54,632 nucleotides of DNA, taken from NCBI RefSeq assembly GCF_023241715.1, contig NZ_JALQCW010000108.1, positions 1-54,632 on the forward strand, given 5' to 3'. The notes beneath the pieces are model-generated. The model ran no database searches and was not told where the DNA came from. It saw only the letters and a program-made list of their open reading frames with translations. Positions 16,387 to 24,453 of the stretch are shown here, in pieces; the first letter of the stretch is position 1, and every line of letters begins with the position of its first letter. The position numbers and the translations under genes are program-made. This DNA is from Pseudomonas morbosilactucae (GTDB taxonomy: Bacteria > Pseudomonadota > Gammaproteobacteria > Pseudomonadales > Pseudomonadaceae).

Positions 16387-16788
16387 TTACTGCGCCGCGC
16401 TTTCCGCCCCGTCCTGCCGAGCGCCTTTTGCGCCGCTTGGCAGCCAGTCGAAAAAATCGGAGAGGTTCCAGCGCAGAAGCTCAGCAAGCAGTTGGTTGTA
16501 CTGAACCATCTTGCCGCCGAAGTCAGCGACGGTGACAGCGCGCTCAGTGCCGTTGATGAACACTCGGGTCATGAGGATCTGCACGACCTGGGACTTCACG
16601 TCCTGGCGCATCGACATGAACATCGAGCAGAGCAGCTGGTCATCGACCTCAATGCCCGCCTGCGCAGCCGTGGCGAATCGCTCCAGCACGGCGCCGGACA
16701 GGAGGGACATCAGGCGGTCTTGATCGACGGCGCTGGCCATGGCGGCGTTGTACTGCGCGCCGCCGATGGTGAATGGTTTCACGCTCAT
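16387..16788 (-). CDS. Tail assembly chaperone-like protein
   Basis: A 133-residue protein (MSVKPFTIGGAQYNAAMASA...) between the tube and tape measure genes. Its composition (helical, with the conserved WNLSDFFDWLPSGAKG near the end) and position match tail assembly chaperones, which coat the tape measure during tube polymerisation. A downstream frame in -1 phase may form the extended product. Confidence 0.65.
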   Translation of the reverse strand: MSVKPFTIGGAQYNAAMASAVDQDRLMSLLSGAVLERFATAAQAGIEVDDQLLCSMFMSMRQDVKSQVVQILMTRVFINGTERAVTVADFGGKMVQYNQLLAELLRWNLSDFFDWLPSGAKGARQDGAESAAQ

Positions 16789-16791
16789 CTA

Positions 16792-17199
16792 TCAGCCCCT
16801 TGTCGCTTCCCAAATGTTGAACTGCATCGTGAACTGGTCGTCCGTGATGGTTGAGCCGGCTCGGCCTCGCTGGCCGTCGTTCACGATGACGCCTTCCGAG
16901 CCCAGTGCTGTTTCCAGCGTACCGATCTGGGTGTAGGTGTACGTAATGTTCGCGTTCGAGTTGAACAATCCCTGCACATAGGCGGAATCCGACGAGCCTG
17001 GGTTAAGGTAAATGTTCACTTCGCGGCCAGGGTTGATTCTGTCGAGGCTAACGGCACTGCCACCCTGTCCACGACGGAGTTGGCGCTTGGCGTCGATTGG
17101 GGCATCAGTTACTGGTGTTGCTGTTTCCCCCCAATCCTTAATCTGCCGTCCGTTGATAGTGACCACGGTGAGGTTGTTTGCAAAATTGTTCAGGCTCAT
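16792..17199 (-). CDS. Tail tube protein (DUF3277-like)
   Basis: A 135-residue protein following the sheath gene: MSLNNFANNLTVVTINGRQI, RRGQGGSAVSLDRINPGREV and a QFTMQFNIWEATRG end. This pattern is that of the DUF3277 structural proteins paired with DUF3383 sheaths in a branch of myoviruses. It forms the inner tube of the contractile tail. The gene order sheath-tube-chaperone-tape measure supports it. Confidence 0.78.
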   Translation of the reverse strand: MSLNNFANNLTVVTINGRQIKDWGETATPVTDAPIDAKRQLRRGQGGSAVSLDRINPGREVNIYLNPGSSDSAYVQGLFNSNANITYTYTQIGTLETALGSEGVIVNDGQRGRAGSTITDDQFTMQFNIWEATRG

Positions 17200-17209
17200 G
17201 GGTCACCTA

Positions 17210-18355
17210 TCAATAAACGTCGAGGTCAACATCAACAATGCGGATGGAGCCTTTGCGGAACAGGCGGATGCGCAAAGGTGCTGCCTTGTGTTCGTCTCGA
17301 TCCTCATCAGAGATATCAAGGATGTCTTCTGGCTTGGTCAGGATTTCAAACCCAAAGGTGTACTTTTCAAGCCCGTCGTCAGGGTCGGTGTAGTTGCGTG
17401 GCCCCAAATAACCGTTCCCGACAAAGGTGCGTAGGGTTGCGCGGGCGCCGGCGTTGATCAGCATTGCTTGACCAGTAGGGTCCTGGCCCAGCTTTGTTGG
17501 CTGATTTGCGGTCACGTTGTAGAGCGAAGTGCGGAGAAAGTTGATGCAGGCATCGAGATTTACGACATCATCGATGGTTTCCCCGTAGGTGCTGTGGGTG
17601 TTTGTATTGATCCAGCGCCCAATGTCCTTGGAGCCCTGATTGTCCACCTCGGTGTAGAAGGTAACGTTCTTGGACTTGCTCTTCATCGCCGTGTAGGCGG
17701 TGCCGCTCAACGATTCAGCGATCACACCTGGCGACTTCTTGTACTCGCCATCAATGGTTGATCCATCGGCACTGTAGTTAACTGCCGCGAAATGCTTGGC
17801 CAGAGCCGACCCAGAGTAAGGGTCGGTGGCGTGAGCGGCGGTGTAGACGTGACGGAAGCCGGCAGAAGAGAGCTGAGTGGCGATGTCATCCGTATCAGAC
17901 GGGTCGCGGATTTCAGCAACCGACGCGCCGGTCTGGTTGTCGATGAACATGCTGGTGTTGTCTTCGCACCACTGAGCGATAGCCAGCACATCCGCCTTAA
18001 CGGCCAGGACAGGAGCGGTCCACATGGTCCAGTACCACCAGATCATGTTTCGAGCTTTGTTCAGCGTGGCTGCGCGAGAAGCATCAGCAGTTGCTGCACC
18101 CCAAACCTGAATCTGGCGAGTAGCCGGAGTGCCACCGAGCCAGCGTTGGGCGGCCTTGTATGTCTCGGTGGTATCGGCGAAATCTTCAGACAGTGCAGGC
18201 AGGCTGAAATACGTGCGGTGGGTGTCGGGTGCGAATCCTACCGGCAGCTCAAGCTGTGGCGCGAACAGCATGGCGCTGGCAAAGTTCGCAGTGCCCAGTC
18301 CGGCAGGGCTGATTCTTGCGTTGATGCGAATAATTTCTGAGGCGGGATAACTCAT
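17210..18355 (-). CDS. Tail sheath protein (DUF3383-like)
   Basis: A 381-residue protein beginning MSYPASEIIRINARISPAGL and ending IRLFRKGSIRIVDVDLDVY. The pattern FASAMLFAPQ, WLGGTPATRQIQVWG and INAGARATLRTFVGNGYLG is that of DUF3383 sheath proteins. It identifies the phage as one with a contractile tail. Confidence 0.85.
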   Translation of the reverse strand: MSYPASEIIRINARISPAGLGTANFASAMLFAPQLELPVGFAPDTHRTYFSLPALSEDFADTTETYKAAQRWLGGTPATRQIQVWGAATADASRAATLNKARNMIWWYWTMWTAPVLAVKADVLAIAQWCEDNTSMFIDNQTGASVAEIRDPSDTDDIATQLSSAGFRHVYTAAHATDPYSGSALAKHFAAVNYSADGSTIDGEYKKSPGVIAESLSGTAYTAMKSKSKNVTFYTEVDNQGSKDIGRWINTNTHSTYGETIDDVVNLDACINFLRTSLYNVTANQPTKLGQDPTGQAMLINAGARATLRTFVGNGYLGPRNYTDPDDGLEKYTFGFEILTKPEDILDISDEDRDEHKAAPLRIRLFRKGSIRIVDVDLDVY

Positions 18356-18372
18356 CTTGAGAGCTCCAATGG

Positions 18373-18918
18373 TTATGCGGGGTCAATTTCGACGGTGAAG
18401 GTCTCAAGGACCCGTGCCTTTTCGTTCTCAAGCGCTACTTCGACGCTCAGGATGTTGTTGATCGCCGGGAGGCTGCTGGTTTCGTACATCAGGCGGATGG
18501 TGATCTGCGCACGCTGCTCGAAGTTTGCCGACTGCAGGCTGGTGAGGTTGTTGACTGCGTCGGTGCTGTTCCAGCCGATCTTGGACTTGAACAGCATCAT
18601 GCTTACGTCCGGACGCTTGTTGGCCTGCTTCAGGCGCTCTGCGTACATCAGGGCCTCGCCCCGATAGAAGTTGACGCTGGCCGAGCACATGATCTGCGCT
18701 CGCACATCAACCTCTACCTGGTTGCCGGGAATGTCCCGCGAAACGATGTTGGCCTGGCCGCGCTCGCCGACGGATTGCCTGGGCGTGATCGTTGCGTATG
18801 CACCCTGAGGCGCGGGCATGCTGCCGGGGCCGATCTGATCTGCCAGCAAGCACTCAGGCACGCCGGTCGCTAGCATCACAATCGGGCGCAGCTTTGCGAA
18901 TAGTTCTTGGTTGGTCAT
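18373..18918 (-). CDS. Neck/tail terminator protein
   Basis: A 181-residue protein (MTNQELFAKLRPIVMLATGV...) with a central QANIVSRDIPGNQVEVDVRA segment, matching neck terminator proteins of the LIC_12616-type family. It is placed immediately before the sheath gene, at the head-tail junction in gene order, and overlaps the preceding gene by 4 bases. Confidence 0.65.
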   Translation of the reverse strand: MTNQELFAKLRPIVMLATGVPECLLADQIGPGSMPAPQGAYATITPRQSVGERGQANIVSRDIPGNQVEVDVRAQIMCSASVNFYRGEALMYAERLKQANKRPDVSMMLFKSKIGWNSTDAVNNLTSLQSANFEQRAQITIRLMYETSSLPAINNILSVEVALENEKARVLETFTVEIDPA

Positions 18919-19286
18919 GCTGGGCCACCTGACTGATCGTCAATCCGCATAACGATGACCTTGCAGTAGTTACGCCACCAACGGTTGTCACACTTGGTTG
19001 CCTTCCACTGCTGCCCGAGAAACGCCCAGGTTCCGGTCTGATCGATCAACTGCATCTCGCCCTGATTGATGTAGATGCGACGCACGTCTGTGATCCGTTC
19101 TCCGCCCTGGCGGATGAAATCGATCTCCCGGTCGCTGGCCTGCTGGATGTTCACGGTGTATGGCGTGGTGATCGGCGTGCCCGGCGTCCAGATGCCGTCT
19201 ACCCAATCGCCGCCAGCGTCAACCGTGCGGGATGCCTCGACGCTCTCGAACACGCCATCGATCTGGCCCTCCATGTTCAGGCTCAT
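18915..19286 (-). CDS. Head-tail joining protein, unassigned family
   Basis: A 123-residue protein rich in aromatic residues near the C-terminus (WAFLGQQWKATKCDNRWWRNYCKVIVMRI). It lies between the gp10-like and neck terminator genes with 4-base overlaps, so a head closure or connector role is likely by position. I do not recognise the family. Confidence 0.5.
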   Translation of the reverse strand: MSLNMEGQIDGVFESVEASRTVDAGGDWVDGIWTPGTPITTPYTVNIQQASDREIDFIRQGGERITDVRRIYINQGEMQLIDQTGTWAFLGQQWKATKCDNRWWRNYCKVIVMRIDDQSGGPA

Positions 19287-19882
19287 TCGAGACCCTCCGA
19301 TGCGGGACCAATGGAAACTTGGTGGGTGACCGACTGGCGCATGGCGCCCGAGTCGATGAGGGGGTTGCTGCTGCCCTTCTTGCGAATGGTCGACGCTGCG
19401 TTGGGCGGCGTCTTCAGGTCGGTCATGTACACCTTCACCTTGCCCGCGGCCACCACACCGACTGCCTCGAGGATCTGGTCCATCGACTTGCCGGCATCCA
19501 TGCCGTCCTGGATGGTCAGTAGCACTTCTGGCGTCGCGCTCGCCACTCCCGGCTCAAGCCAAGGCCTGGCCGGGATGTTGATGGTGTGCGCCTGAGTGAC
19601 GCCCAACTCCATGTAGCCCTTGCCGGTCTTGAGGAAGCGGACCTCATCGCGGTCAGCAGCAGCTTTGCTGGCGTAACCGTAGGACGTTCCGCCTGGGTGC
19701 TTGATGTCGGCGCCGAACTCGTTGATCGCGCCCAGGCTGGCCATGGTCAGGTCGCCAGATTCAACGTCGCCGGCCTCTTCATGAATGCCGACGGTGACAA
19801 CCTTGTTCGACTTCAGCGCGTTCAGTTCTTTCGCCAGTTCGTCCTGCAGCTCCTGAAAGCCCTGGATGTCGAGAGTGATCAT
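19283..19882 (-). CDS. HK97 gp10-like tail completion protein
   Basis: A 199-residue protein with N-terminal ITLDIQGFQELQDELAKEL, then VVTVGIHEEAGD, LGAINEFGADI and IPARPWLEPGV. The VGI...NEFG...IPARPFL order is the hallmark of the gp10-like putative neck family. The C-terminus (NPLIDSGAMRQSVTHQV) also fits. It probably works in head-tail joining. Confidence 0.75.
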   Translation of the reverse strand: MITLDIQGFQELQDELAKELNALKSNKVVTVGIHEEAGDVESGDLTMASLGAINEFGADIKHPGGTSYGYASKAAADRDEVRFLKTGKGYMELGVTQAHTINIPARPWLEPGVASATPEVLLTIQDGMDAGKSMDQILEAVGVVAAGKVKVYMTDLKTPPNAASTIRKKGSSNPLIDSGAMRQSVTHQVSIGPASEGLE

Positions 19883-20302
19883 CTAAACCGCCTTGGCACC
19901 CATTCCGGCGCGCTTCTTAAGCCTGTAGAACTGCTGCCCGTAGTTGGTGTAGGTCAGCCAGTCGGTGCCGGCGTCCATCATCTGCGGTACGCGGTAGGCG
20001 ATAGATTCGTCGCCAACTGACTTTTGGGCCACGTTCAGCCGGGCTTCCGAGTTCGGTGTACCGCTGGCGCCGAGCGTGGCAAAGTTGGTCGCCAGCCAAT
20101 GCGCCGCGAAGTACTGCATGCCTCGCCACTTGAAGTTGTCGCAGGTCAGCTCAAGGGCGCCCCACCGGCTGGAGCCAGTTTCAGTGCCGGCCTCGCAAAG
20201 GGCCTCAACGATGTATTCGTCGGGCCACTTCGTCGTGTCGATGAACGCCTTAAACACGGGATTGCCGCGGAAAGCCGCAATCATCTCAGGGGTGATAATC
20301 AC
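19883..20302 (-). CDS. DUF4054-like head-tail connector
   Basis: A 139-residue protein starting at GTG 20302 (MIITPEMIAAFRGNPVFKAF). The FKWRGMQYFAAHWLATNFA segment and the GQQFYRLKKRAG end are those of DUF4054 connector proteins found next to DUF2184 capsids. It abuts the gp10-like gene directly. Confidence 0.7.
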   Translation of the reverse strand: MIITPEMIAAFRGNPVFKAFIDTTKWPDEYIVEALCEAGTETGSSRWGALELTCDNFKWRGMQYFAAHWLATNFATLGASGTPNSEARLNVAQKSVGDESIAYRVPQMMDAGTDWLTYTNYGQQFYRLKKRAGMGAKAV

Positions 20303-20303
20303 G

Positions 20304-20471
20304 CTATTCCCCCTGGCGACTGGTCAGCAGCTTGCATACGATTTTCGCAGCACGGATTGAAGGAATCTTCCCGGTCTGCGTAAAAACAGAGAGGTCGCCG
20401 ACCTTCTTGAACTCAAATCCGGGGCCAGTGATAACTGCCACTTCACCGTCAACAGCCGCCTTTATGCTCAT
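20304..20471 (-). CDS. 55-residue hypothetical phage protein
   Basis: A short frame fills the gap between the DUF4054-like gene and the HeH-like gene. ATG at 20471 encodes MSIKAAVDGEVAVITGPGFE... ending SRQGE, with TAG at 20306-20304, one base before the next start codon. The tight fit in the operon and regular codon use argue for a real gene. Its beta-rich sequence suggests a small structural or decoration role; the family is not recognised. Confidence 0.6.
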   Translation of the reverse strand: MSIKAAVDGEVAVITGPGFEFKKVGDLSVFTQTGKIPSIRAAKIVCKLLTSRQGE

Positions 20472-20516
20472 GTCGTCAACCTCGCTATGAATGGGTGGGC
20501 GCCAGGCGCCCGGGCG

Positions 20517-20846
20517 TTACTCGGCCTTGGCGGCCTTGGCGATTTCTTCCAGCAGCCGGGCTTTACCCCAGGTCTTGTTGACCTTTACGCCGGCTCGGCC
20601 TGCCTGTTCACGCAGAGCTTCGATGTCGTCGCCGCCTTCGTCATCGCCATCGCTTTCCAGCTCATCAGCGCCAACGCGGCGCAGGTCGCCGTTCTTCAGT
20701 AGAGCCTTGACGAAATCGATCTTGGCCACCTCGTCCGGCACTTCGACCGCCGGGTTTTCACCAGGCAGGATCGGGTAGCTGGTTTGCGCACCATCCACTA
20801 GGTGATTGATGGTGATCAGTCGTGCTGCTTCGTTCTTCAGGAACAT
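20517..20846 (-). CDS. Hypothetical protein with HeH/SAP-like C-terminus
   Basis: A 109-residue protein starting MFLKNEAARLITINHLVDG at 20846 (GAGG before it). A beta-rich N-terminal part with PGENPAVEVPDEVA is followed by an acidic linker (SDGDDEGGDD) and a C-terminal helix-extended loop-helix motif (LREQAGRAGVKVNKTWGKARLLEEI). Such proteins are frequent after capsid genes; the C-terminal motif may bind DNA or protein. Confidence 0.6.
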   Translation of the reverse strand: MFLKNEAARLITINHLVDGAQTSYPILPGENPAVEVPDEVAKIDFVKALLKNGDLRRVGADELESDGDDEGGDDIEALREQAGRAGVKVNKTWGKARLLEEIAKAAKAE

Positions 20847-20914
20847 GTCGAATCCTCGCCCGGAGTCATTGGCCGCCGCCCCGGGCATAGCGGAGGCGGC
20901 CATGGATCGGCTGG

Positions 20915-21946
20915 TTAGAACTGGTCGCGGTACGCGCCGGAGAACGGGTAGCGGAACTCGGTCCCGCTGATTTTGTACTCACACGGCACGTTAACCTTGA
21001 GGTTATGCATCTGCGGCGCCAGGGAGCGCCACGGGATAGGCACCTGCATAGCCAGGTTTTCGTCGTTCAGCTCGTAGGCCAGGATCCGATCTTTGTTGCC
21101 GTTGGACACGCCACCAGCAGCCAGTTGAGCAGCAGAAAGTTGCAGGCGGCTCTTAACAACCGGAGCCCGACCCGTCAGCGCGGTGTACTGGTTGTTTTCC
21201 AGGAAATACTTGAGAACAGTTTTTTCCGGGAACTGGATGGACATCGGCATGCTTGCGATTTTTGCGAACCGAGCAGCGTCGAGAACGAGCGTGTCGAACA
21301 CATGAACAGTCGCCGAGTTGATGTAGCCATCAATCAGAATCTGATTCAGGTCTGCCGCGATCTGGGCGCCGGTGGTTGCCGGGTCGTACCAGTTAAGCGT
21401 CGAGTTGGACAGCGCCAAGTTAGCGTTGTTGAACAGGCCGGTCATGCCGCGAGCGGCGTCACCGAAGTAGGCCACGCGCTGTGTATGCTCCTGTGCGCCA
21501 CGGAAGGCCAGGCGCCCCTTGGAGCTGTCCAGCGGGATGCGCAGGGCCTGCGACTTGCGCAGTTCGTCCAGGCTGTAGCTGTACTTGTTACCGGCGTAGC
21601 CGATAGGCACAGAAGACTTGTTCGCGTTCAGCGTTACATCCGGCAGGTCATCAGCGCTGGCGCCGATGAATTTGCCCATGGTCACGCCGTCGTAGCTTGT
21701 GTAGTCCCAGCTATCCACCCATTCAGGCAGGGAGGTTTCAACCGGGATCAACTCCATGTAGTTGATTGCGGCGTACTTGGCCTCGTAGATACGAGATTCC
21801 AGGCTCGCCAACTGGCTGATGTAGAACGCCAGGCCATCGTCGAGGGTCGGAAGACCATCGTTGAAGGTCACTTGGTACGCATCGCGGCCGATCTGGTGCG
21901 CGATAGCTGCATCGATGGCTACGACGATTTTTTTGAGCTGGGTCAT
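20915..21946 (-). CDS. Major capsid protein (DUF2184-like)
   Basis: A 343-residue protein after the cement protein gene. The segments PTLDDGLAFYISQLASLESRIYE, MGKFIGASADDLPDV, YSYSLDELRKSQ and the C-terminal CEYKISGTEFRYPFSGAYRDQF are those of DUF2184 major capsid proteins. It should have an HK97-type fold and be matured by the DUF2213 protease encoded upstream. Length and position fit fully. Confidence 0.85.
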   Translation of the reverse strand: MTQLKKIVVAIDAAIAHQIGRDAYQVTFNDGLPTLDDGLAFYISQLASLESRIYEAKYAAINYMELIPVETSLPEWVDSWDYTSYDGVTMGKFIGASADDLPDVTLNANKSSVPIGYAGNKYSYSLDELRKSQALRIPLDSSKGRLAFRGAQEHTQRVAYFGDAARGMTGLFNNANLALSNSTLNWYDPATTGAQIAADLNQILIDGYINSATVHVFDTLVLDAARFAKIASMPMSIQFPEKTVLKYFLENNQYTALTGRAPVVKSRLQLSAAQLAAGGVSNGNKDRILAYELNDENLAMQVPIPWRSLAPQMHNLKVNVPCEYKISGTEFRYPFSGAYRDQF

Positions 21947-21951
21947 GTCGA

Positions 21952-22446
21952 TTAGCCCCCGACCTTGAGAGAAATTTTAGCCAGCGCACCGGCACCGGCG
22001 GAGCTGACCCATTTGGCGTTCGGGATCAGGACTGCCAGAGTGGCGGCCGCTCCGACCACGTTGGAGAACTGGCCCTGGTTGGTGCCGGTACCGTCGCCGA
22101 CAACCAGGTAGACCGGATCGTCCTTGGCGACTGCTACGCGAGCGGTCACCCAGATAGGCGCCATGGTCTCTACAGTCATGTCGCGCTTGGCGACCGCCCC
22201 GAAGACATCAGTCTGGGTGTAGGCACGGTTCAGTTCGCGGCGCACTACGCCGACAAACTGGAGCGCGGTCGATGCAGCGACAGGCAGCTTGGCGCCGTCG
22301 TCACCGTCACTTACGACGCCCAGGCCGTAGGCGATGTTCGTGGTGCCTTTGTTGACCTTGGAGACGCCGTTGGACACTTCGCCATCAGCGACCATGCCCG
22401 CGTACGCGACGCCGTGGTTGATTGCGTTACCACCTTGAACTGGCAT
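21952..22446 (-). CDS. Capsid cement / decoration protein
   Basis: A 164-residue protein (MPVQGGNAINHGVAYAGMVAD...) of the structural cement type: beta-rich with VSKVNKGTTNIAYGLGVVS and WVTARVAVAKDDPVYLVVGDGTGTNQG. It lies between the scaffold and the major capsid gene, where decoration proteins are found. It would stabilise the expanded capsid. Confidence 0.72.
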   Translation of the reverse strand: MPVQGGNAINHGVAYAGMVADGEVSNGVSKVNKGTTNIAYGLGVVSDGDDGAKLPVAASTALQFVGVVRRELNRAYTQTDVFGAVAKRDMTVETMAPIWVTARVAVAKDDPVYLVVGDGTGTNQGQFSNVVGAAATLAVLIPNAKWVSSAGAGALAKISLKVGG

Positions 22447-22448
22447 GG

Positions 22449-23048
22449 TTAGGCTCCTTTCTGTTTGTGGGCGCCGGACAAGCTTTGCTTGTGGGCCTGG
22501 TACGGGGTTGGCGCGGCATCGGCAGTGGTTTTGGTGGTGGCGCCGTCCTTGGCCAGCTGGGCCAATTGAGCCAGGAGAGTCGCGGCGTCACCGGTGGGCA
22601 TCTTCGGCTTCTTGTTGCCGTTCTCGTCCTTGTCGTCGTCTTCGTCATCATCCTTTTCGGACTCGGCATCGAAGGCGGCTTCAACGTAGCCGGCGGACTT
22701 GTCCGACCAATCACGCTTCGGCAGGGCAACGGCCAGTGCTGCGCGCTTGATCTCGATCACGTCCAGGCTGTCGCAGGTGAAGCCGTCGCCGGCGACCTTG
22801 CGGGCCAGGGCCTGGGTGCTGCCGATCAGGACGACGCGAGCGTTGATCGCCTCGTCGCTCGACGCCTTGCGGGCCTCGGCCAGGTCTTCGGCGGCTTTGT
22901 CGGCGGTTGCCTGGGCCTTATCAGCCTTGGTTTCCGCATCGGTGGCACGCTTCAGCAATCGGTCGAACGAGTCGGCGACCACTTGGGCGTTCGCAGGATC
23001 AGCAACATCAACGCTGCGCCCGCTATCGGTGGTGATAAGTACAGGCAT
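22449..23048 (-). CDS. Nested scaffolding protein (internal start)
   Basis: Within the protease gene, a full AGGAGG Shine-Dalgarno (+ strand 23056-23061) stands 7 bases before an in-frame ATG at 23048, giving a 199-residue product beginning MPVLITTDSGRSVDVADP. This is exactly the protease/scaffold border. The arrangement matches lambda C/Nu3, where a scaffold is made from the 3' part of the protease gene. The start signals are seen directly; expression is inferred. Confidence 0.7.
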   Translation of the reverse strand: MPVLITTDSGRSVDVADPANAQVVADSFDRLLKRATDAETKADKAQATADKAAEDLAEARKASSDEAINARVVLIGSTQALARKVAGDGFTCDSLDVIEIKRAALAVALPKRDWSDKSAGYVEAAFDAESEKDDDEDDDKDENGNKKPKMPTGDAATLLAQLAQLAKDGATTKTTADAAPTPYQAHKQSLSGAHKQKGA

Positions 23049-23609
23049 TGTGTTGCCTCCTGGGTTGTGGTCAAAAACGCGGGCATTGGCGCCCGCCCTT
23101 GCTCGGTCAACGATCGCAACGTGGTTGATCCGGATTTCACGCTGGATGTATTCGTACGCCTGGCCGTCTTCGGTTACGCCCGGCGCATGGTCGTAAATTG
23201 CGGTGTAGCCGGCGGAGACCTCGCACTTACCGGCATTGATGTCGGTTATGGTCTTCTGGTCCTTGACGATCAGGTCGGCGGCCACAAAGTCACCATCTGG
23301 GCGCCCAGGCCCACGCACCACACCAACCGCCACGCCTTTGTAGGTCAGCGCAGTGACAAGCTCTTTCGGGTGATCGTTGGTGATGTCGCTGGAGTCGTAG
23401 GTGCTCAGCGAATCGGGCGAGAAAACTTCTTCGGGCGGCCGATACACGCGAACAATGCGGCTTGGGTCACCGTCGAGCCCAAGCTCTCTGGCCAGGTATT
23501 CCTGAATCCCGGTGCGAGCCACCCTGGCTGGCACCTTGAGGAACCCCTCGTCCGTGTACTCTCGCTGGGTGATGCGATACCCAGCCCGGTCGAAAACCGT
23601 GCACTTCAT
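22449..23609 (-). CDS. DUF2213 prohead protease with C-terminal scaffold
   Basis: A 386-residue protein. Residues 1-185 form a DUF2213 protease domain (HPKELVTALTYKGVAVGVV, ELSAGY-like CEVSAGYTAIYD, INHVAIVDRARAG with the terminal His region); residues from 188 are helical, Ala/Lys-rich, then acidic (ESEKDDDEDDDKDENG), typical of scaffolding. The protease processes capsid and scaffold during head assembly. An internal start gives the scaffold alone. Confidence 0.82.
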   Translation of the reverse strand: MKCTVFDRAGYRITQREYTDEGFLKVPARVARTGIQEYLARELGLDGDPSRIVRVYRPPEEVFSPDSLSTYDSSDITNDHPKELVTALTYKGVAVGVVRGPGRPDGDFVAADLIVKDQKTITDINAGKCEVSAGYTAIYDHAPGVTEDGQAYEYIQREIRINHVAIVDRARAGANARVFDHNPGGNTMPVLITTDSGRSVDVADPANAQVVADSFDRLLKRATDAETKADKAQATADKAAEDLAEARKASSDEAINARVVLIGSTQALARKVAGDGFTCDSLDVIEIKRAALAVALPKRDWSDKSAGYVEAAFDAESEKDDDEDDDKDENGNKKPKMPTGDAATLLAQLAQLAKDGATTKTTADAAPTPYQAHKQSLSGAHKQKGA

Positions 23610-23634
23610 GTTGCGGCCTCGCGGATTGGATGAA

Positions 23635-24450
23635 TTAGCGGTAGACGCCCGGCGCTGTGCGGCCTGCGTCTTGGTTGGCCTTGACCTCGCGAGCGCTTAC
23701 TGGGCGTGCGATGCATCGGCATTGATAGTCGGAGCCGGGTTTGATCGGCTTTCCGTCAGAACTCAGCGGCAGGTCGTCCCAGCGGTAGATCCCTTTGCCG
23801 TAGGCGGTGACCTTGTTGGCTATCTCCGAGTGGCGGTGCCGCACACGGCTGTCGTCGGAGTCAATCCACTGGAAGTACTCGAAGCCGGCGCCCTTCTGCT
23901 GCTTCTCAGCCAGCTCGCCATTGATCTTCGATGTCTGGTCGCGGGCGATCATCTTGGCGCGGCGCTGGGTCACGCCGAACTGCTCCTGCAACGCCTTCTC
24001 GATGTAGCCAAGCCGCATGCCGGAACGCATGTTCGCCATTACCAGCGTCTGCACCTCTTCCAGATACTTGGCGGGGATTGACTTGATCAGCTGGGCGTTC
24101 TGCTGGGCCGAGGCCTTCAGGTAGTCCTGCATTGCGCTGTTGCCGCTGTACACGTCGATGCCGGCCGACTTCTTCAGGTCGCGCTCGGACTTCTTGAGCG
24201 ACGATTGAACGAACTCTCCAGCGATGCGTGCGCCGGCGGCCTGTACCGTCGGTGACGACCAGCGGCTCACCAGCGTGGACATGGCGTTGAGGATCAGGTC
24301 AGACCAGGCGTCAGTTGTGACCACCGCGTCCTGCGTGTACTCCGGCGCCAACTGGCGAACCAGCGGCAGAAGCTCCTTGTTGATCGACTCCCTGACCTGC
24401 TTCACTAGCCGCTGCAGCTTGGCGTTGTACTGGATGCCGATCATGTCCAT
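23635..24450 (-). CDS. Head morphogenesis protein (SPP1 gp7 / Mu F-like)
   Basis: A 271-residue protein with a helical N-terminus and the C-terminal minor head signature: RAKMIARDQTSKINGELAEKQQ, FQWIDSDDSRVRHRHSEIAN and the DYQCRCIARPV end with paired cysteines. This family is packaged with the portal and helps head assembly. The start at 24450 has GGAG upstream; it lies 3 bases after the portal gene. Confidence 0.85.
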   Translation of the reverse strand: MDMIGIQYNAKLQRLVKQVRESINKELLPLVRQLAPEYTQDAVVTTDAWSDLILNAMSTLVSRWSSPTVQAAGARIAGEFVQSSLKKSERDLKKSAGIDVYSGNSAMQDYLKASAQQNAQLIKSIPAKYLEEVQTLVMANMRSGMRLGYIEKALQEQFGVTQRRAKMIARDQTSKINGELAEKQQKGAGFEYFQWIDSDDSRVRHRHSEIANKVTAYGKGIYRWDDLPLSSDGKPIKPGSDYQCRCIARPVSAREVKANQDAGRTAPGVYR

Positions 24451-24453
24451 GGA

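Noticed and set aside
21005..21955. 316-codon plus-strand frame opposite the capsid gene
   Set aside because: Antisense shadow of the DUF2184 capsid gene; no start signals.
22422..23633. 403-codon plus-strand frame opposite the prohead protease gene
   Set aside because: It is a mirror of a clearly conserved coding gene in G+C-rich DNA; the Gly/Val-rich composition is typical of antisense shadows.
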